Shown here piece after piece: positions 16,736 through 25,118 of a stretch of 46,840 bases of DNA (position 1 is its first letter; the number at the start of each line of letters is the position of its first letter). Under the pieces are notes generated by a model. It was not told the origin of the DNA and did not search any database. It saw nothing but the letters and a program-made list of their open reading frames with translations. This DNA comes from Kiritimatiellia bacterium. Lineage in GTDB: Bacteria; Verrucomicrobiota; Kiritimatiellia; RFP12; UBA1067. Made by a program: the position numbers and the translations under genes. The stretch covers positions 1 to 46,840 of the forward strand of contig CAJGDE010000002.1 in the NCBI GenBank assembly GCA_904502135.1, written 5' to 3'.

Positions 16736-17451
16736 TGATTTACCGCTCTGCGGTCGCGCTTGTCCTTTTCGCGTTTTTCGCTCTCGGCGGACTTCTTGTT
16801 TCTCCGTTGATGATCGTCTTGCGCTCGCCAAGACTTTGTCAGCCGATAGTCCGCAATCTTTGGGTGATGCTGGTCTGGCTCTTTAAAGCGCTCGGAATTA
16901 TAGGCGTTGAATTCCCATGTAAGATAAATAACCTTAGAGGCTGCATTATCGCCGCGAACCATCCTTCTTTGATTGATGTTGTTCTAGTAACGGCATTGTT
17001 TCCCCGAACATTGTATGTTGCCAAAGCCGCGCTTTTGAAAAATCCGTTCTTGTCCGCCATAGTTCGCCATACGTCGTTACCGGTGGATGAGCGGCTTGTA
17101 GATGCGGTTGTGCCGTATTTGAATGACGGTTGGAACGTTCTTGTTTTCCCCGAAGGCACGCGCTCCGCTCCAACAGGACAGATGCAGGAATTTCACCGTG
17201 GTATCGCGCAACTTCTTTTGCGCACGTCATCTTCATTGGTGTGTCTTGGGATAAACGTTTCGCGTACGATTCTATCAAAGAATCAAAAGCCGTGGGATAT
17301 GGGCGAAAAGAGGGTCGTATATTCCTTCAGGGTTGATTCTCCCACCAGTCATGTGCCCGATAATGCTCGCGCTCTTCGCCCTCAGGCCATAGCTCTCACG
17401 AATGAGATTAGGCGAAGGATTGACAATCTAAGAACAACAGTACATAATTGA
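16720..17451 (+). CDS. PlsC-like lysophospholipid/acyl acyltransferase
   Basis: This membrane acyltransferase has 243 residues, with N-terminal hydrophobic segments (VALVLFAFFALGGLLVSPLMIVL). The HX4D motif is in NHPSLIDVV and the second motif is FPEGTRS. I chose ATG 16720 because AAAGGA (16708-16713) lies 6 bases upstream. ATG 16735, overlapping the previous stop as TGATG, is an alternative. In aryl-polyene loci a comparable acyltransferase (ApeD) attaches the polyene to a lipid; here this role is inferred from position. A general 1-acylglycerol-3-phosphate acyltransferase role cannot be excluded. Confidence 0.82.
   Translation: MRRAVMIYRSAVALVLFAFFALGGLLVSPLMIVLRSPRLCQPIVRNLWVMLVWLFKALGIIGVEFPCKINNLRGCIIAANHPSLIDVVLVTALFPRTLYVAKAALLKNPFLSAIVRHTSLPVDERLVDAVVPYLNDGWNVLVFPEGTRSAPTGQMQEFHRGIAQLLLRTSSSLVCLGINVSRTILSKNQKPWDMGEKRVVYSFRVDSPTSHVPDNARALRPQAIALTNEIRRRIDNLRTTVHN
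17420..17448 (+). promoter_or_regulatory. rdgB promoter inside the acyltransferase 3' end, leaderless type
   Basis: A perfect TTGACA (17420-17425) and CATAAT (17443-17448) with 17-base spacing lie over the last codons of the upstream gene. Seven bases separate the -10 box from ATG 17456, so the predicted transcript starts within a base of the start codon. Confidence 0.65.
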
Positions 17452-17455
17452 TCGT

Positions 17456-18019
17456 ATGAAAAAGATATTTGTAGCTACGCAGAACAAACATAAGCTTTCG
17501 GAGATAGCAGCTATCCTTACGGGCTTTGAGATTCTTCCCGACGACCCAGAGGGGGTGGAGGAGAATGCGCCTGATTTTTCAGGCAACGCGCTTATCAAAG
17601 TGCGAGCAATAGCCTCTCGCCACAAGGGGGATTGGTGTATGGCCGATGACTCGGGGCTTGAAGTGTTCGCTTTAGGCGGAGAGCCTGGAGTGCGAAGCGC
17701 TCGTTACGCGGGTCGCCATGGCGATACGCCTGCGAATAACGCGTTGCTGCTGAAAAATCTGCAGGGCGTAAGCGATAGGCGCGCCAGGTTCGTCACATCA
17801 TGCGCTCTTGTTTCACCCGATGGCGCAGAAACGGTTGTGGAAGGCGAGTGCAGAGGCGAGATACTCTTGGAGCCAGCAGGTACTGACGGTTTCGGGTATG
17901 ATCCGATTTTCAGGCCCGAAGGTCGTGACGTATCTTTTGCGCAGCTGTCAAGCGAAGAAAAAAACGCGATTTCGCATAGAGCCATGGCTTTGGCGAAAGT
18001 AAAGTCTATTATCGGTTGA
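17456..18019 (+). CDS. rdgB: dITP/XTP pyrophosphatase (RdgB/HAM1 family)
   Basis: This housecleaning enzyme hydrolyses non-canonical purine triphosphates (dITP, XTP) to monophosphates, keeping them out of DNA and RNA. The 187 residues include the N-terminal ATQNKHKLSEI, DDSGLEVFALGGEPGVRSARYAG and GFGYDPIF, all family hallmarks. No ribosome binding site precedes ATG 17456; a consensus promoter ends 7 bases upstream. recD2 starts 6 bases after the stop, so both may be co-transcribed as a DNA-maintenance pair. Confidence 0.94.
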   Translation: MKKIFVATQNKHKLSEIAAILTGFEILPDDPEGVEENAPDFSGNALIKVRAIASRHKGDWCMADDSGLEVFALGGEPGVRSARYAGRHGDTPANNALLLKNLQGVSDRRARFVTSCALVSPDGAETVVEGECRGEILLEPAGTDGFGYDPIFRPEGRDVSFAQLSSEEKNAISHRAMALAKVKSIIG

Positions 18020-18025
18020 AACGGC

Positions 18026-20206
18026 ATGTCTGAAGGTCGAGATATGGTCGAGGGGACGATCCGTTCGGTCGTCTATCATAATCAGGACAACGGTTATACC
18101 GTATTGCGCGTCGAGATACCGTCCGATTTCGAGCTTATGAAAAACCCCGAGATAACCGTTGTCGGTAAGGCTCAGGCCGTGTGGGAAGGGGAGGAAGTCA
18201 AGGCCATCGGCGAGTGGGTCAACGATAAAACGCACGGCCGTCAATTTAAAGCCGAAAGTCTTACCTGTATCGCGCCGCGTTCGCTTAAGGGAATAGAAAG
18301 ATATCTCGCTTCCGGCCTTATCAAGGGGATAGGGCCAGTTCTTGCCAAGCGCATAGTCGAGACGTTCGGAGAAGAGACAATGACGGTTTTGTCTCGGCAG
18401 TCGCAGCGGCTTAGTGAAGTGCCTAAACTCGGCAAAGCAAAAATCGCGCAGATACGCAAAAGCTGGCATGCGAATGAAACGCATCGCGAAAATCTGATCT
18501 TCGGGCAGACTTACGGTATTTCAATTTCACGAATGACGAAGATCGTAAAGCGTTACGGGCCGGATGCGATCGCCATAATAAAGGCCGATCCATATAGGCT
18601 CTGTCGTGAAATATGGGGAATCGGGTTTGCTACAGCGGACAAGATAGCTTTGTCAACGGGGATACCCGAAGATTCGCCGCTGAGAGCGCGAGCTTCCATA
18701 GCGCATACGCTTGAGACCGAGGCTGATGAGGCTGGGCATTGCTGGACGTATGAAAACGAACTTTTGATGCACGCCAATGAATTGACGGGGATTCCTGTCG
18801 AGATTCTGTCAGAGGCTTTGGAGGATGAACTTAAAAGTTCGCGCGTTATCGCAGATGACAGCTCCCCAAGGCGCATATATCTTAAGACATATTACCGCAG
18901 CGAGCGAAGAGTCGCCGAGAGGGTGATCAAAATCATAAAAACGCCACCGTTGTTTTCACCGATAGATGCGCAAAAGGCCATAACCTGGTGGGAAAAGCAA
19001 GTCGGTTTCACTTTGGCCTCAACGCAAACAATGGCCCTGAAAGGATCGCTTGAAAACAAATTCTCCATCATAACCGGCGGACCCGGTGTGGGCAAGACGA
19101 CGATCGTAAAAGCGCTCGTTGATATTTACCGTAGAAAAAACCTTACCGTAACTCTCGCGGCACCTACGGGGCGGGCCGCCAAGCGGATGACGGAATCTGT
19201 CGGCGTGCAGGCTCAGACTATACATAAACTTTTAAAGCTCAATCCCGTAACAAACCGCTTTGTCCATGATTCAGAAAATCCCATTCTTTCCGATGTTTTC
19301 ATATTTGATGAGACGTCTATGATAGATGTCCGCCTTGCCTCTGAGCTTCTTTCGGCTATTCCTGATGAAGCGTGCGTTGTCTGGGTCGGGGATACGGATC
19401 AGCTGCCCAGCGTCGGTGCGGGGAATGTTCTAGGAGATCTGATTAAATCTGGCGTTGTCGCCTCTACGCGGCTTGATGTGATTTTTAGGCAGGATACGAG
19501 CGGGCTGATAGTTAAAAACGCCCACCATGTCAATGCCGGCGAGCCTTTGGAGTCGAGACCTGGAGAAAGCGATTTTTATTTCATCAGAGCCGAAGATCCG
19601 CAAGTGTGTCTTTCTCGCGCCATTGAATTTATGACGGACCGTATTCCGAGAAAGTTCGGCATGAACCCATTGGAAGATGTGCAAATACTCTCTCCCATGC
19701 GCAAAAACACATTGGGCACGGATAATATCAATTTGGAGATACAAAAGGCGATTAACCCGCACGGAGATTCCGTTACGAAGGGCGCGTACGTCTTTCGTAC
19801 CGGCGACAGGGTAATGCAGCTTAGAAACAACTATGATAAAGAAGTTTATAACGGCGATGTAGGTTTTATAAAGGCCGTAAGTGCGTCTGAGCGCTCAATC
19901 GTCGTAAATTTCGATGGGCGACCGGTAAAATACGATGGTTCGGAACTTGATGAACTTACCTTGGCGTATGCTACGACAATCCATAAATCGCAAGGAAGCG
20001 AATATCCAGCCGTAATAGTCATCATGCATACGCAGCATTACATGATGCTGCAGAGAAATCTTCTTTATACGGCGATTACGCGCGCGCGAAAGTTAGTGCT
20101 TCTTATAGGAGTTCCTTATGCGGTAAGCAGGGCGATCGAGACTAATGTTGTAAGACAAAGGCGAACGTCGCTAGCAGAGTGGTTGAATGTTAGAATGGAG
20201 GTTTAG
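18026..20206 (+). CDS. recD2: ATP-dependent RecD2-type DNA helicase
   Basis: This superfamily 1B 5'-3' helicase has 726 residues, matching RecD2 proteins that work without RecBC. The N-terminal OB-like region (VEGTIRSVVYHNQDNGYTV) and helix-hairpin-helix repeats (GLIKGIGPVLAKRIV, EIWGIGFATADKIAL) come first. They are followed by Walker A GGPGVGKTT (about 350-358), TGRAAKRM, Walker B DETSMID, WVGDTDQLPSVG and a C-terminal TTIHKSQGSEYPAVIV. The last codons and TAG stop fall within the G/T-rich repeat block beginning near 20196, so the end of the protein may have been set by the repeat. Confidence 0.94.
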   Translation: MSEGRDMVEGTIRSVVYHNQDNGYTVLRVEIPSDFELMKNPEITVVGKAQAVWEGEEVKAIGEWVNDKTHGRQFKAESLTCIAPRSLKGIERYLASGLIKGIGPVLAKRIVETFGEETMTVLSRQSQRLSEVPKLGKAKIAQIRKSWHANETHRENLIFGQTYGISISRMTKIVKRYGPDAIAIIKADPYRLCREIWGIGFATADKIALSTGIPEDSPLRARASIAHTLETEADEAGHCWTYENELLMHANELTGIPVEILSEALEDELKSSRVIADDSSPRRIYLKTYYRSERRVAERVIKIIKTPPLFSPIDAQKAITWWEKQVGFTLASTQTMALKGSLENKFSIITGGPGVGKTTIVKALVDIYRRKNLTVTLAAPTGRAAKRMTESVGVQAQTIHKLLKLNPVTNRFVHDSENPILSDVFIFDETSMIDVRLASELLSAIPDEACVVWVGDTDQLPSVGAGNVLGDLIKSGVVASTRLDVIFRQDTSGLIVKNAHHVNAGEPLESRPGESDFYFIRAEDPQVCLSRAIEFMTDRIPRKFGMNPLEDVQILSPMRKNTLGTDNINLEIQKAINPHGDSVTKGAYVFRTGDRVMQLRNNYDKEVYNGDVGFIKAVSASERSIVVNFDGRPVKYDGSELDELTLAYATTIHKSQGSEYPAVIVIMHTQHYMMLQRNLLYTAITRARKLVLLIGVPYAVSRAIETNVVRQRRTSLAEWLNVRMEV

Positions 20207-20272
20207 GAGGTTTAGAAAGTTTAGGAGGTTTAGAAGGTTTAGGTTTTAGGTGTAGGGATTAGGTGAAGAGTG
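20196..20272 (+). repeat. G/T-rich degenerate tandem repeat block 1
   Basis: Degenerate 9-base units TTTAGGAGG, TTTAGAAAG and TTTAGAAGG run in tandem, then change to TTAGGTG-like units. The stretch 20209-20242 is identical to 32359-32392, 12 kb away. The block includes the TAG stop of recD2. A small palindrome GCTAAC-G-GTTAGC follows at 20280-20292. Nothing else is evident between the recD2 stop and the Pal promoter. Confidence 0.85.
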
Positions 20273-20333
20273 GATATCGGCTAACGGTTAGCTGTTGATG
20301 AATCGCGGGCGATTATCCGATTACGCTGCGCAG

Positions 20334-20362
20334 TTGAAGAATCGGTGAAATTTTGGTATTAT
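20334..20362 (+). promoter_or_regulatory. Promoter of the pal-tatBC operon
   Basis: TTGAAG (20334-20339) and TATTAT (20357-20362) are 17 bases apart. The leader to ATG 20398 is about 29 bases and carries a good ribosome binding site (AAGGAG). Confidence 0.55.
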
Positions 20363-20397
20363 ATCCGCAACTAATTTCACAATTAAGGAGATACATT

Positions 20398-20940
20398 ATG
20401 AAGTTTTCAACAATGATGACTGTTTTCGCGCTTGCTCTTTGCGTAGCTGGCTGTAAGTATGACAAGGCTGCCAAAGGTGCTGGCGGTGATGATGCGGCTT
20501 TAGGCCAGGATATTTCTTCTGGCAGCGACATTTCTTCGCAGGAAGGTCTTATCTCTGGCGCCAGCGAAGGTAAGTTCGAAGATCTTTATACTCGCTGCAC
20601 CGATGTTGATTTCGCTCCTGTGTATTTCGGTTTTGACTCTACCGTAGTTCCTCAGGGCGAGCTCGGCAAGATTGACGCCGTAGTCCAGCACCTCAATTCT
20701 AAGTCTGATCGCGTTGTAGTGGTCGAAGGAAACTGCGACGAGCGCGGCTCCAACGAGTACAATATGTCGCTTGGCGAAAATCGTGCGATCATTCTTCGCA
20801 ATTATCTCGTTCAAAGCGGTATTGCCGCTGATCGCATTCAGACTCGCAGCTATGGCGAGGAGAAGCCTGCCGCTACCGGTAACGATGAATCTGCTTGGGC
20901 GCTTAACCGTCGCGGTGAATTTGCGATTTACCAGAAGTAA
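20398..20940 (+). CDS. pal: Peptidoglycan-associated lipoprotein Pal
   Basis: This outer-membrane lipoprotein has an OmpA-like peptidoglycan-binding domain and tethers the outer membrane to the wall. The 180 residues begin with a lipoprotein signal ending in the lipobox CVAGC. A Gly/Asp/Ser-rich linker follows, then the OmpA domain (about 70-180: VYFGFDS, VEGNCDERGSNEYNMSLGENRA, YGEEKPAATG). I chose ATG 20398 because AAGGAG lies just upstream and the signal peptide then starts correctly. TolB is not in the window. The ExbB/ExbD module at 7.5-9.2 kb could supply Tol-like energy, which is inference. Confidence 0.93.
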   Translation: MKFSTMMTVFALALCVAGCKYDKAAKGAGGDDAALGQDISSGSDISSQEGLISGASEGKFEDLYTRCTDVDFAPVYFGFDSTVVPQGELGKIDAVVQHLNSKSDRVVVVEGNCDERGSNEYNMSLGENRAIILRNYLVQSGIAADRIQTRSYGEEKPAATGNDESAWALNRRGEFAIYQK

Positions 20941-20949
20941 TTTTCATAG

Positions 20950-21351
20950 ATGACCTTAGCTGTTATATTTGATAGCGTCGGTTTCGGCGAGTGGTTCGTT
21001 CTGCTCGCCGTTGTGTTAGTTGTGGTGGGGCCTAAGAATTTGCCTTCCACAGCCCGCAAGATAGGCGCTTATTATTCCAGATTTCGCAGAGCGGCTGAAA
21101 GTTTTAAGCGCCAGCTCATGGATATGGATACGGAATTCGACAAGTTTGTGAATGAAACTGCATCTGAAGCTAAAGAGGCGTTTACTGTCGAATCTGATAA
21201 TGAAAACGAGTTTCCCGGGTATGAAAACCTCGATGATTCGCCGGACAATGCAGAGTATAATCACGATATGGGCGAGTATTCTTCTGCAGAAGAAGGCGAT
21301 GTTTCGCAGGACGCTTTGAAAAAAGACGACAATGGCGATAAAGCTTCTTGA
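20950..21351 (+). CDS. tatB: Sec-independent translocase protein TatB/TatA family
   Basis: This is a small membrane component of the twin-arginine translocase, which exports folded proteins. The 133 residues have the N-terminal membrane helix and hinge with the family signature (GFGEWFVLLAVVLVVVGPKNLP). An amphipathic helix (STARKIGAYYSRFRRAAESFKRQL) and a long acidic tail follow. The Glu at the start of the helix, the length and the tail fit TatB better than TatA. It precedes tatC, whose start overlaps its end. No separate tatA is present here, so it might do both jobs. Confidence 0.88.
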   Translation: MTLAVIFDSVGFGEWFVLLAVVLVVVGPKNLPSTARKIGAYYSRFRRAAESFKRQLMDMDTEFDKFVNETASEAKEAFTVESDNENEFPGYENLDDSPDNAEYNHDMGEYSSAEEGDVSQDALKKDDNGDKAS

Positions 21352-22090
21352 TAATATGGATGAGCGCAACGATCCGCCGCGCCCGCTCTTAGAACATCTT
21401 ATGGCGCTAAGGGATATGCTCATTTTTGGAGCCGTGGCGTGGACGATTTGCGCGATAATAGCGGCAGTTGCTTCTCCTTACATTTTGACATGGCTTAAAA
21501 GTCCTGCCGCAGCCAGTGAGGATATGCTTCAGGGGCTTGATCTTACAAGCGGTTTTACGACGGCGATGTCAATCTCTCTTTGGGGCGGAACAGCCATCGC
21601 TTTTCCTTTTATCGTGTACGCGCTTTTGCGATTCATTTTTCCTGCGCTAACAAAACGCGAGAAGGTCATATTGCTATCGATTCTTCTTTTTGGCACGGGT
21701 TTCTTTCTTGTTGGCGTCGGCGTAGCTTACGCTAAAACGCTTCCTGTCGTCGTATCTGCTTTTCAGACGATAAATTCCTGGGTTGGCCTGCCTGTTACGA
21801 CGATCAGAATTGAAGGCTATATTTCTATCGTTCTTAAAACGATCATCGCATTTGGTCTTGTTTTTCAGCTGCCTCTCATAATCTTCGTTCTCGGCTGGTT
21901 CGGAATAGTCTCTTCAAAGGCTTTGAAAGAAAAGCGCCGTATCTCCATTGTCTGCTGTTTCTTCATTTCTATGTTCCTTACGCCGCCGGATCCTATGAGC
22001 CAGCTTATGATGGCCATTCCGCTTTGCCTTTTGTATGAAGTAGCAATTTGGGCTGTTTGGCTGAAAGAAAAGAGTTCTCGCAGTGAATAA
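21332..22090 (+). CDS. tatC: Sec-independent translocase protein TatC
   Basis: TatC is the signal-recognising core of the twin-arginine translocase. The 252-residue protein shows six predicted membrane helices. It opens with the conserved LLEHLMALRDMLIFGAVAW and contains FPFIVYALLRFIFPALTKREK and FGLVFQLPLIIFVLGWFGIVS. The start at 21332 overlaps tatB by 20 bases. The alternative ATG 21356 would remove 8 residues and follow the tatB stop; neither has a strong ribosome binding site. The stop overlaps the next ATG (TAATG). Confidence 0.93.
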   Translation: MAIKLLDNMDERNDPPRPLLEHLMALRDMLIFGAVAWTICAIIAAVASPYILTWLKSPAAASEDMLQGLDLTSGFTTAMSISLWGGTAIAFPFIVYALLRFIFPALTKREKVILLSILLFGTGFFLVGVGVAYAKTLPVVVSAFQTINSWVGLPVTTIRIEGYISIVLKTIIAFGLVFQLPLIIFVLGWFGIVSSKALKEKRRISIVCCFFISMFLTPPDPMSQLMMAIPLCLLYEVAIWAVWLKEKSSRSE

Positions 22091-23913
22091 TGAGAATGAC
22101 TGAGGAAAAATGGTCGCTTGTACGGGAGACGCTCAAAAAGGGGCGTCTTTCCGTCATAATGCCGATTTTTAATCTTGAAGAATCGGTAGTGGAGAATATA
22201 AAGAAAACTGCCGAACTTTTCGATAAAAACGCAATAAGAACAGAGATTATTCCTGTAGACGACGGCAGCGTTGATGAAACCGCGCAGAAGCTCAGTTCGT
22301 TGAAGGGCTTATCGTTTAATACAGTTTCAATACAACCAGTCTTTTTGAAAATGAACGGCGGCAAGGGAGCCGCTCTCAGGGCCGGGTTCGCTGCTTCGAG
22401 TGGAGATTTTGTGTTGCTGCTTGATGGAGATCTTGATATAAATCCGAAGCAGACGGCCGAATTCTTTTTTGAAATGTCTCGCCACAATGCCGATGTTGTC
22501 GTCGGCTCAAAGCGGCATAAGAGGTCTTTGGTGCAGTATCCGTGGCATAGGCGTATTGTCAGTTGGGTTTATTTTTCTTTAGTCAGGTTTTTTGTCGGGC
22601 TTAAACTGACCGACACACAAACCGGCATGAAACTTTTTAAGAGAGATGTTCTTGAAGAGGCTCTTTCGCGAATGTTGGTTAAGACGTACGCATTTGACCT
22701 GGAACTTTTATCCATAGCCGCCAGCAGAGGGGCGAAGATTGTCGAGGCGCCGGTTGTCATTCGCTTTGGCGACAAGTTTGGGGCTTTGAAACTGAAGACC
22801 GTCTATCAGATGGCAAAAGATTCGGCGGCTGTTTTCTACCGCTTAAAAGTCTTGAAGTATTACGCCTCTTCGCGCGCTCCTCGTAAACTTGAGTATACGC
22901 CAAAGATTTCAATCGTTATAGCCTGCCCCAATCGCAGCTGGATGCTTGACGAGTGCCTTGAAGCTATTGCTATACAGACGTGGCGGAATTTTGAAACGAT
23001 AATTTTGCCTGACTTTGATTTTACCCTTGATGAGAATCTGAAGCAAAAAACAAATGCCCGCATAATTCCTACGGGCAAGGTTCGCCCTGCACAAAAGCGA
23101 AATATGGGCATTAAAGATTCGTCCGGCGATATAGTCGCTTTTATTGATGATGATGCCTATCCTGATGCGCATTGGCTAGAGTATGCCGTTAGGTTTTTCT
23201 CCGAGCCGTCAATCGGCGCGGTGGGAGGCCCTGGGGTTACGCCTCCAGGAGACCGGGCTTTTCAACGTCTTGGCGGGCGTGTCTATGATAACATTCTTGT
23301 CAGCGGCAACTACCGCTACCGTTATAAGGCCGGAGGCATCAGGCGTGATGTTGACGATTATCCCAGCTGCAATCTGTTTGTCCGAAAGCCGCTTCTTGAT
23401 TCAATAGGCGCTTATCGCGCGGATTTCTGGCCGGGTGAAGATACTCTTCTTTGCAAGGATATAATCGACTCTGGCAGGCGTATCGTCTACGATCCGTGGG
23501 TTGTTGTCTATCACCATAGGCGAGCACTCTTTTTGCCGCATTTAAGACAGCTGGGGCGTTATGCTTTTCATCGCGGGTATTTCTGCCGCAAGTATCCGTC
23601 AAACTCTCTTCATTTAAGTTATTTTATTCCAAGTCTTTTTGTTCTCTACATATCGTTTTATCCCGTTGTCGCGAGTATAACGGTTTTGCCTGGCTCGTTG
23701 GCGTATTACATCTGCGTTACTTATGTTTTTCTTTTGGCATTTTATTTCGCGCTTGTCTTTTTATCCTCTTTCTCTTTCAATCCCGTTAGCTGGGTGATGA
23801 CGGCAGTAGGAATCTTCTGCTCTCATCTCTGGTACGGCATAAAATTTATACAGGGACTTTTTGCACGAAAAGCCCCATGTGAATACATAGGAAAGGATCA
23901 TCCAAATGAATAA
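22090..23913 (+). CDS. Membrane protein with two family-2-type glycosyltransferase domains
   Basis: The 607 residues hold two GT-A domains. The first (about 18-255) resembles dolichyl-phosphate-mannose-type transferases, with SVIMPIFNLEESV, VDDGSVDET, the metal-binding LLDGDLDINP (112-114) and TDTQTGMKLFKRD. The second (about 270-500) starts ISIVIACPNRSWMLDECLE, has FIDDDAYPD (353-355) and a GEDTLLCKDI acceptor-side motif. About two or more membrane helices follow (515-570). It is coupled to tatC (TAATG) and overlaps plsY by 8 bases. It probably glycosylates a lipid or envelope glycan, but donor and acceptor are unknown. Confidence 0.85.
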   Translation: MRMTEEKWSLVRETLKKGRLSVIMPIFNLEESVVENIKKTAELFDKNAIRTEIIPVDDGSVDETAQKLSSLKGLSFNTVSIQPVFLKMNGGKGAALRAGFAASSGDFVLLLDGDLDINPKQTAEFFFEMSRHNADVVVGSKRHKRSLVQYPWHRRIVSWVYFSLVRFFVGLKLTDTQTGMKLFKRDVLEEALSRMLVKTYAFDLELLSIAASRGAKIVEAPVVIRFGDKFGALKLKTVYQMAKDSAAVFYRLKVLKYYASSRAPRKLEYTPKISIVIACPNRSWMLDECLEAIAIQTWRNFETIILPDFDFTLDENLKQKTNARIIPTGKVRPAQKRNMGIKDSSGDIVAFIDDDAYPDAHWLEYAVRFFSEPSIGAVGGPGVTPPGDRAFQRLGGRVYDNILVSGNYRYRYKAGGIRRDVDDYPSCNLFVRKPLLDSIGAYRADFWPGEDTLLCKDIIDSGRRIVYDPWVVVYHHRRALFLPHLRQLGRYAFHRGYFCRKYPSNSLHLSYFIPSLFVLYISFYPVVASITVLPGSLAYYICVTYVFLLAFYFALVFLSSFSFNPVSWVMTAVGIFCSHLWYGIKFIQGLFARKAPCEYIGKDHPNE

Positions 23914-24523
23914 TTACATTGAGATAATACTCTGGCTCATTGGCGCATATCTCGTCGGTTCTGTGCCGTTTGGGTTTCTTATAGGCAAATCACGCGGCGT
24001 AGACGTTCGCACTGTCGGCTCAAAAAACATCGGGGCGACAAATGTGTTTCGCACCGTCGGGAAAAAGTGGGGGCTTTTGGCGTTTCTCTGTGATTTCCTG
24101 AAAGGTCTTTTACCTGTCGTAGCCGTTAAGATTTTTGCGTCTTCGGTGAATTGGTTGCCTGTTGCGGTCGGGCTTTTTTGTGTAGTCGGGCATACGCTTA
24201 CCGTCTTTATGAAGTTTAAAGGCGGCAAGGGTGTTGCCACGGCTTTCGGCATGTTGGTAGCGCTTATGCCGGCACTTGTCGGAATCGCGTTTCTGGTTTT
24301 TGTGATTTTCTTTGCCTGCTCGAATTACATTTCCTTGGGCAGCTGCTCTGCTGCGGCATTTCTTGCCGTGACTGTATGGTTTTGGCCTCCGTCCGCGATT
24401 CTTGTCGAAAAGATCATAATCGCCGTCATTGGTGTTTTTGTGATTATTAAGCATCGCTCAAATATAGTAAGACTTTTAAAAGGCGAAGAAAATAAAATTT
24501 ATATCTTCAAGTCTTCAAAATAG
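23906..24523 (+). CDS. plsY: Glycerol-3-phosphate acyltransferase PlsY
   Basis: PlsY transfers the acyl group from acyl phosphate to glycerol-3-phosphate, the first step of phospholipid synthesis. The 205-residue membrane protein has the three PlsY motifs: GSVPFGFLIGK, GSKNIGATNVFRTVGKKWG and FKGGKGVATAFG. Five or more hydrophobic helices fit the family. It overlaps the glycosyltransferase gene by 8 bases. PlsX is not in the window. Confidence 0.94.
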   Translation: MNNYIEIILWLIGAYLVGSVPFGFLIGKSRGVDVRTVGSKNIGATNVFRTVGKKWGLLAFLCDFLKGLLPVVAVKIFASSVNWLPVAVGLFCVVGHTLTVFMKFKGGKGVATAFGMLVALMPALVGIAFLVFVIFFACSNYISLGSCSAAAFLAVTVWFWPPSAILVEKIIIAVIGVFVIIKHRSNIVRLLKGEENKIYIFKSSK

Positions 24524-24566
24524 TCGGAAGGTTGGCCGGTTTCGGTGCGGTAAAAATATTTAAAGT

Positions 24567-25118
24567 ATGAAAATGTCATATCGTTTTTATTGCAGATTTA
24601 TTTTGATTTCGGCAGGAGCTCTTTTCTCGTTTTCGCCGTCTTTTGCATCTTTACAGGATGATGCGGTCGATGTAATTGAAATAAATGTAAATATCGATAA
24701 GCAAGGCTCTTCGTTCAAGCCGTCGCTCGGCGGTATTAGCGGTGAAGCCAAAAAATTGTTTTCTCGGTATCTTTTTCTTGGGGCCAAACAAGCGCCTTTG
24801 CTGATTGCCCATAATGAGCTTGAGAAAAAACTCTTTTCCTGGAGCGTATGCAAGAACGGTAAAAATTCCACCCTTGTTTTTCTAACAAGAAACAATACAA
24901 AGAGGACTAAAAAGATCGTTTTCACATTGTCGGGCAAAGAGCCTCTTACGCCGACATACAGGCGTGTTTATTCTTCCGACGGCGGTAAAAAATGGCGTAC
25001 AATCGCCTTTGAGCCTCCACACGATAGTGTTACAGGGTATTTCCAATCTATGCCCAAACCATATACCATTGAAGTGCCGCCTTATTCATATCAATCGGCA
25101 ACTGTGAGGTTGAAATGA
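24567..25118 (+). CDS. Secreted protein resembling a glycoside hydrolase C-terminal beta domain
   Basis: The 183-residue protein has a signal peptide (ILISAGALFSFSPSFASL) and a beta-strand-rich remainder. The C-terminal part (VYSSDGGKKWRTIAFEP, then YTIEVPPYSYQSATVRL) looks like the beta-sandwich that closes many clan GH-A hydrolases. Here it is a separate protein, just before and overlapping (ATGA) a GH-A hydrolase gene. It may act as a detached domain for that enzyme, which is inference. I do not recognise a named family. ATG 24573 is an alternative start. Confidence 0.65.
   Translation: MKMSYRFYCRFILISAGALFSFSPSFASLQDDAVDVIEINVNIDKQGSSFKPSLGGISGEAKKLFSRYLFLGAKQAPLLIAHNELEKKLFSWSVCKNGKNSTLVFLTRNNTKRTKKIVFTLSGKEPLTPTYRRVYSSDGGKKWRTIAFEPPHDSVTGYFQSMPKPYTIEVPPYSYQSATVRLK

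Noticed and set aside
20196..20272. Telomere-like or mobile element end
   Set aside because: There are no transposase genes, target duplications or terminal inverted repeats; only degenerate short repeats are seen.
20353..20397. Longer Pal start
   Set aside because: It would put 15 residues before the lipoprotein signal and lies over the promoter region; ATG 20398 follows AAGGAG.
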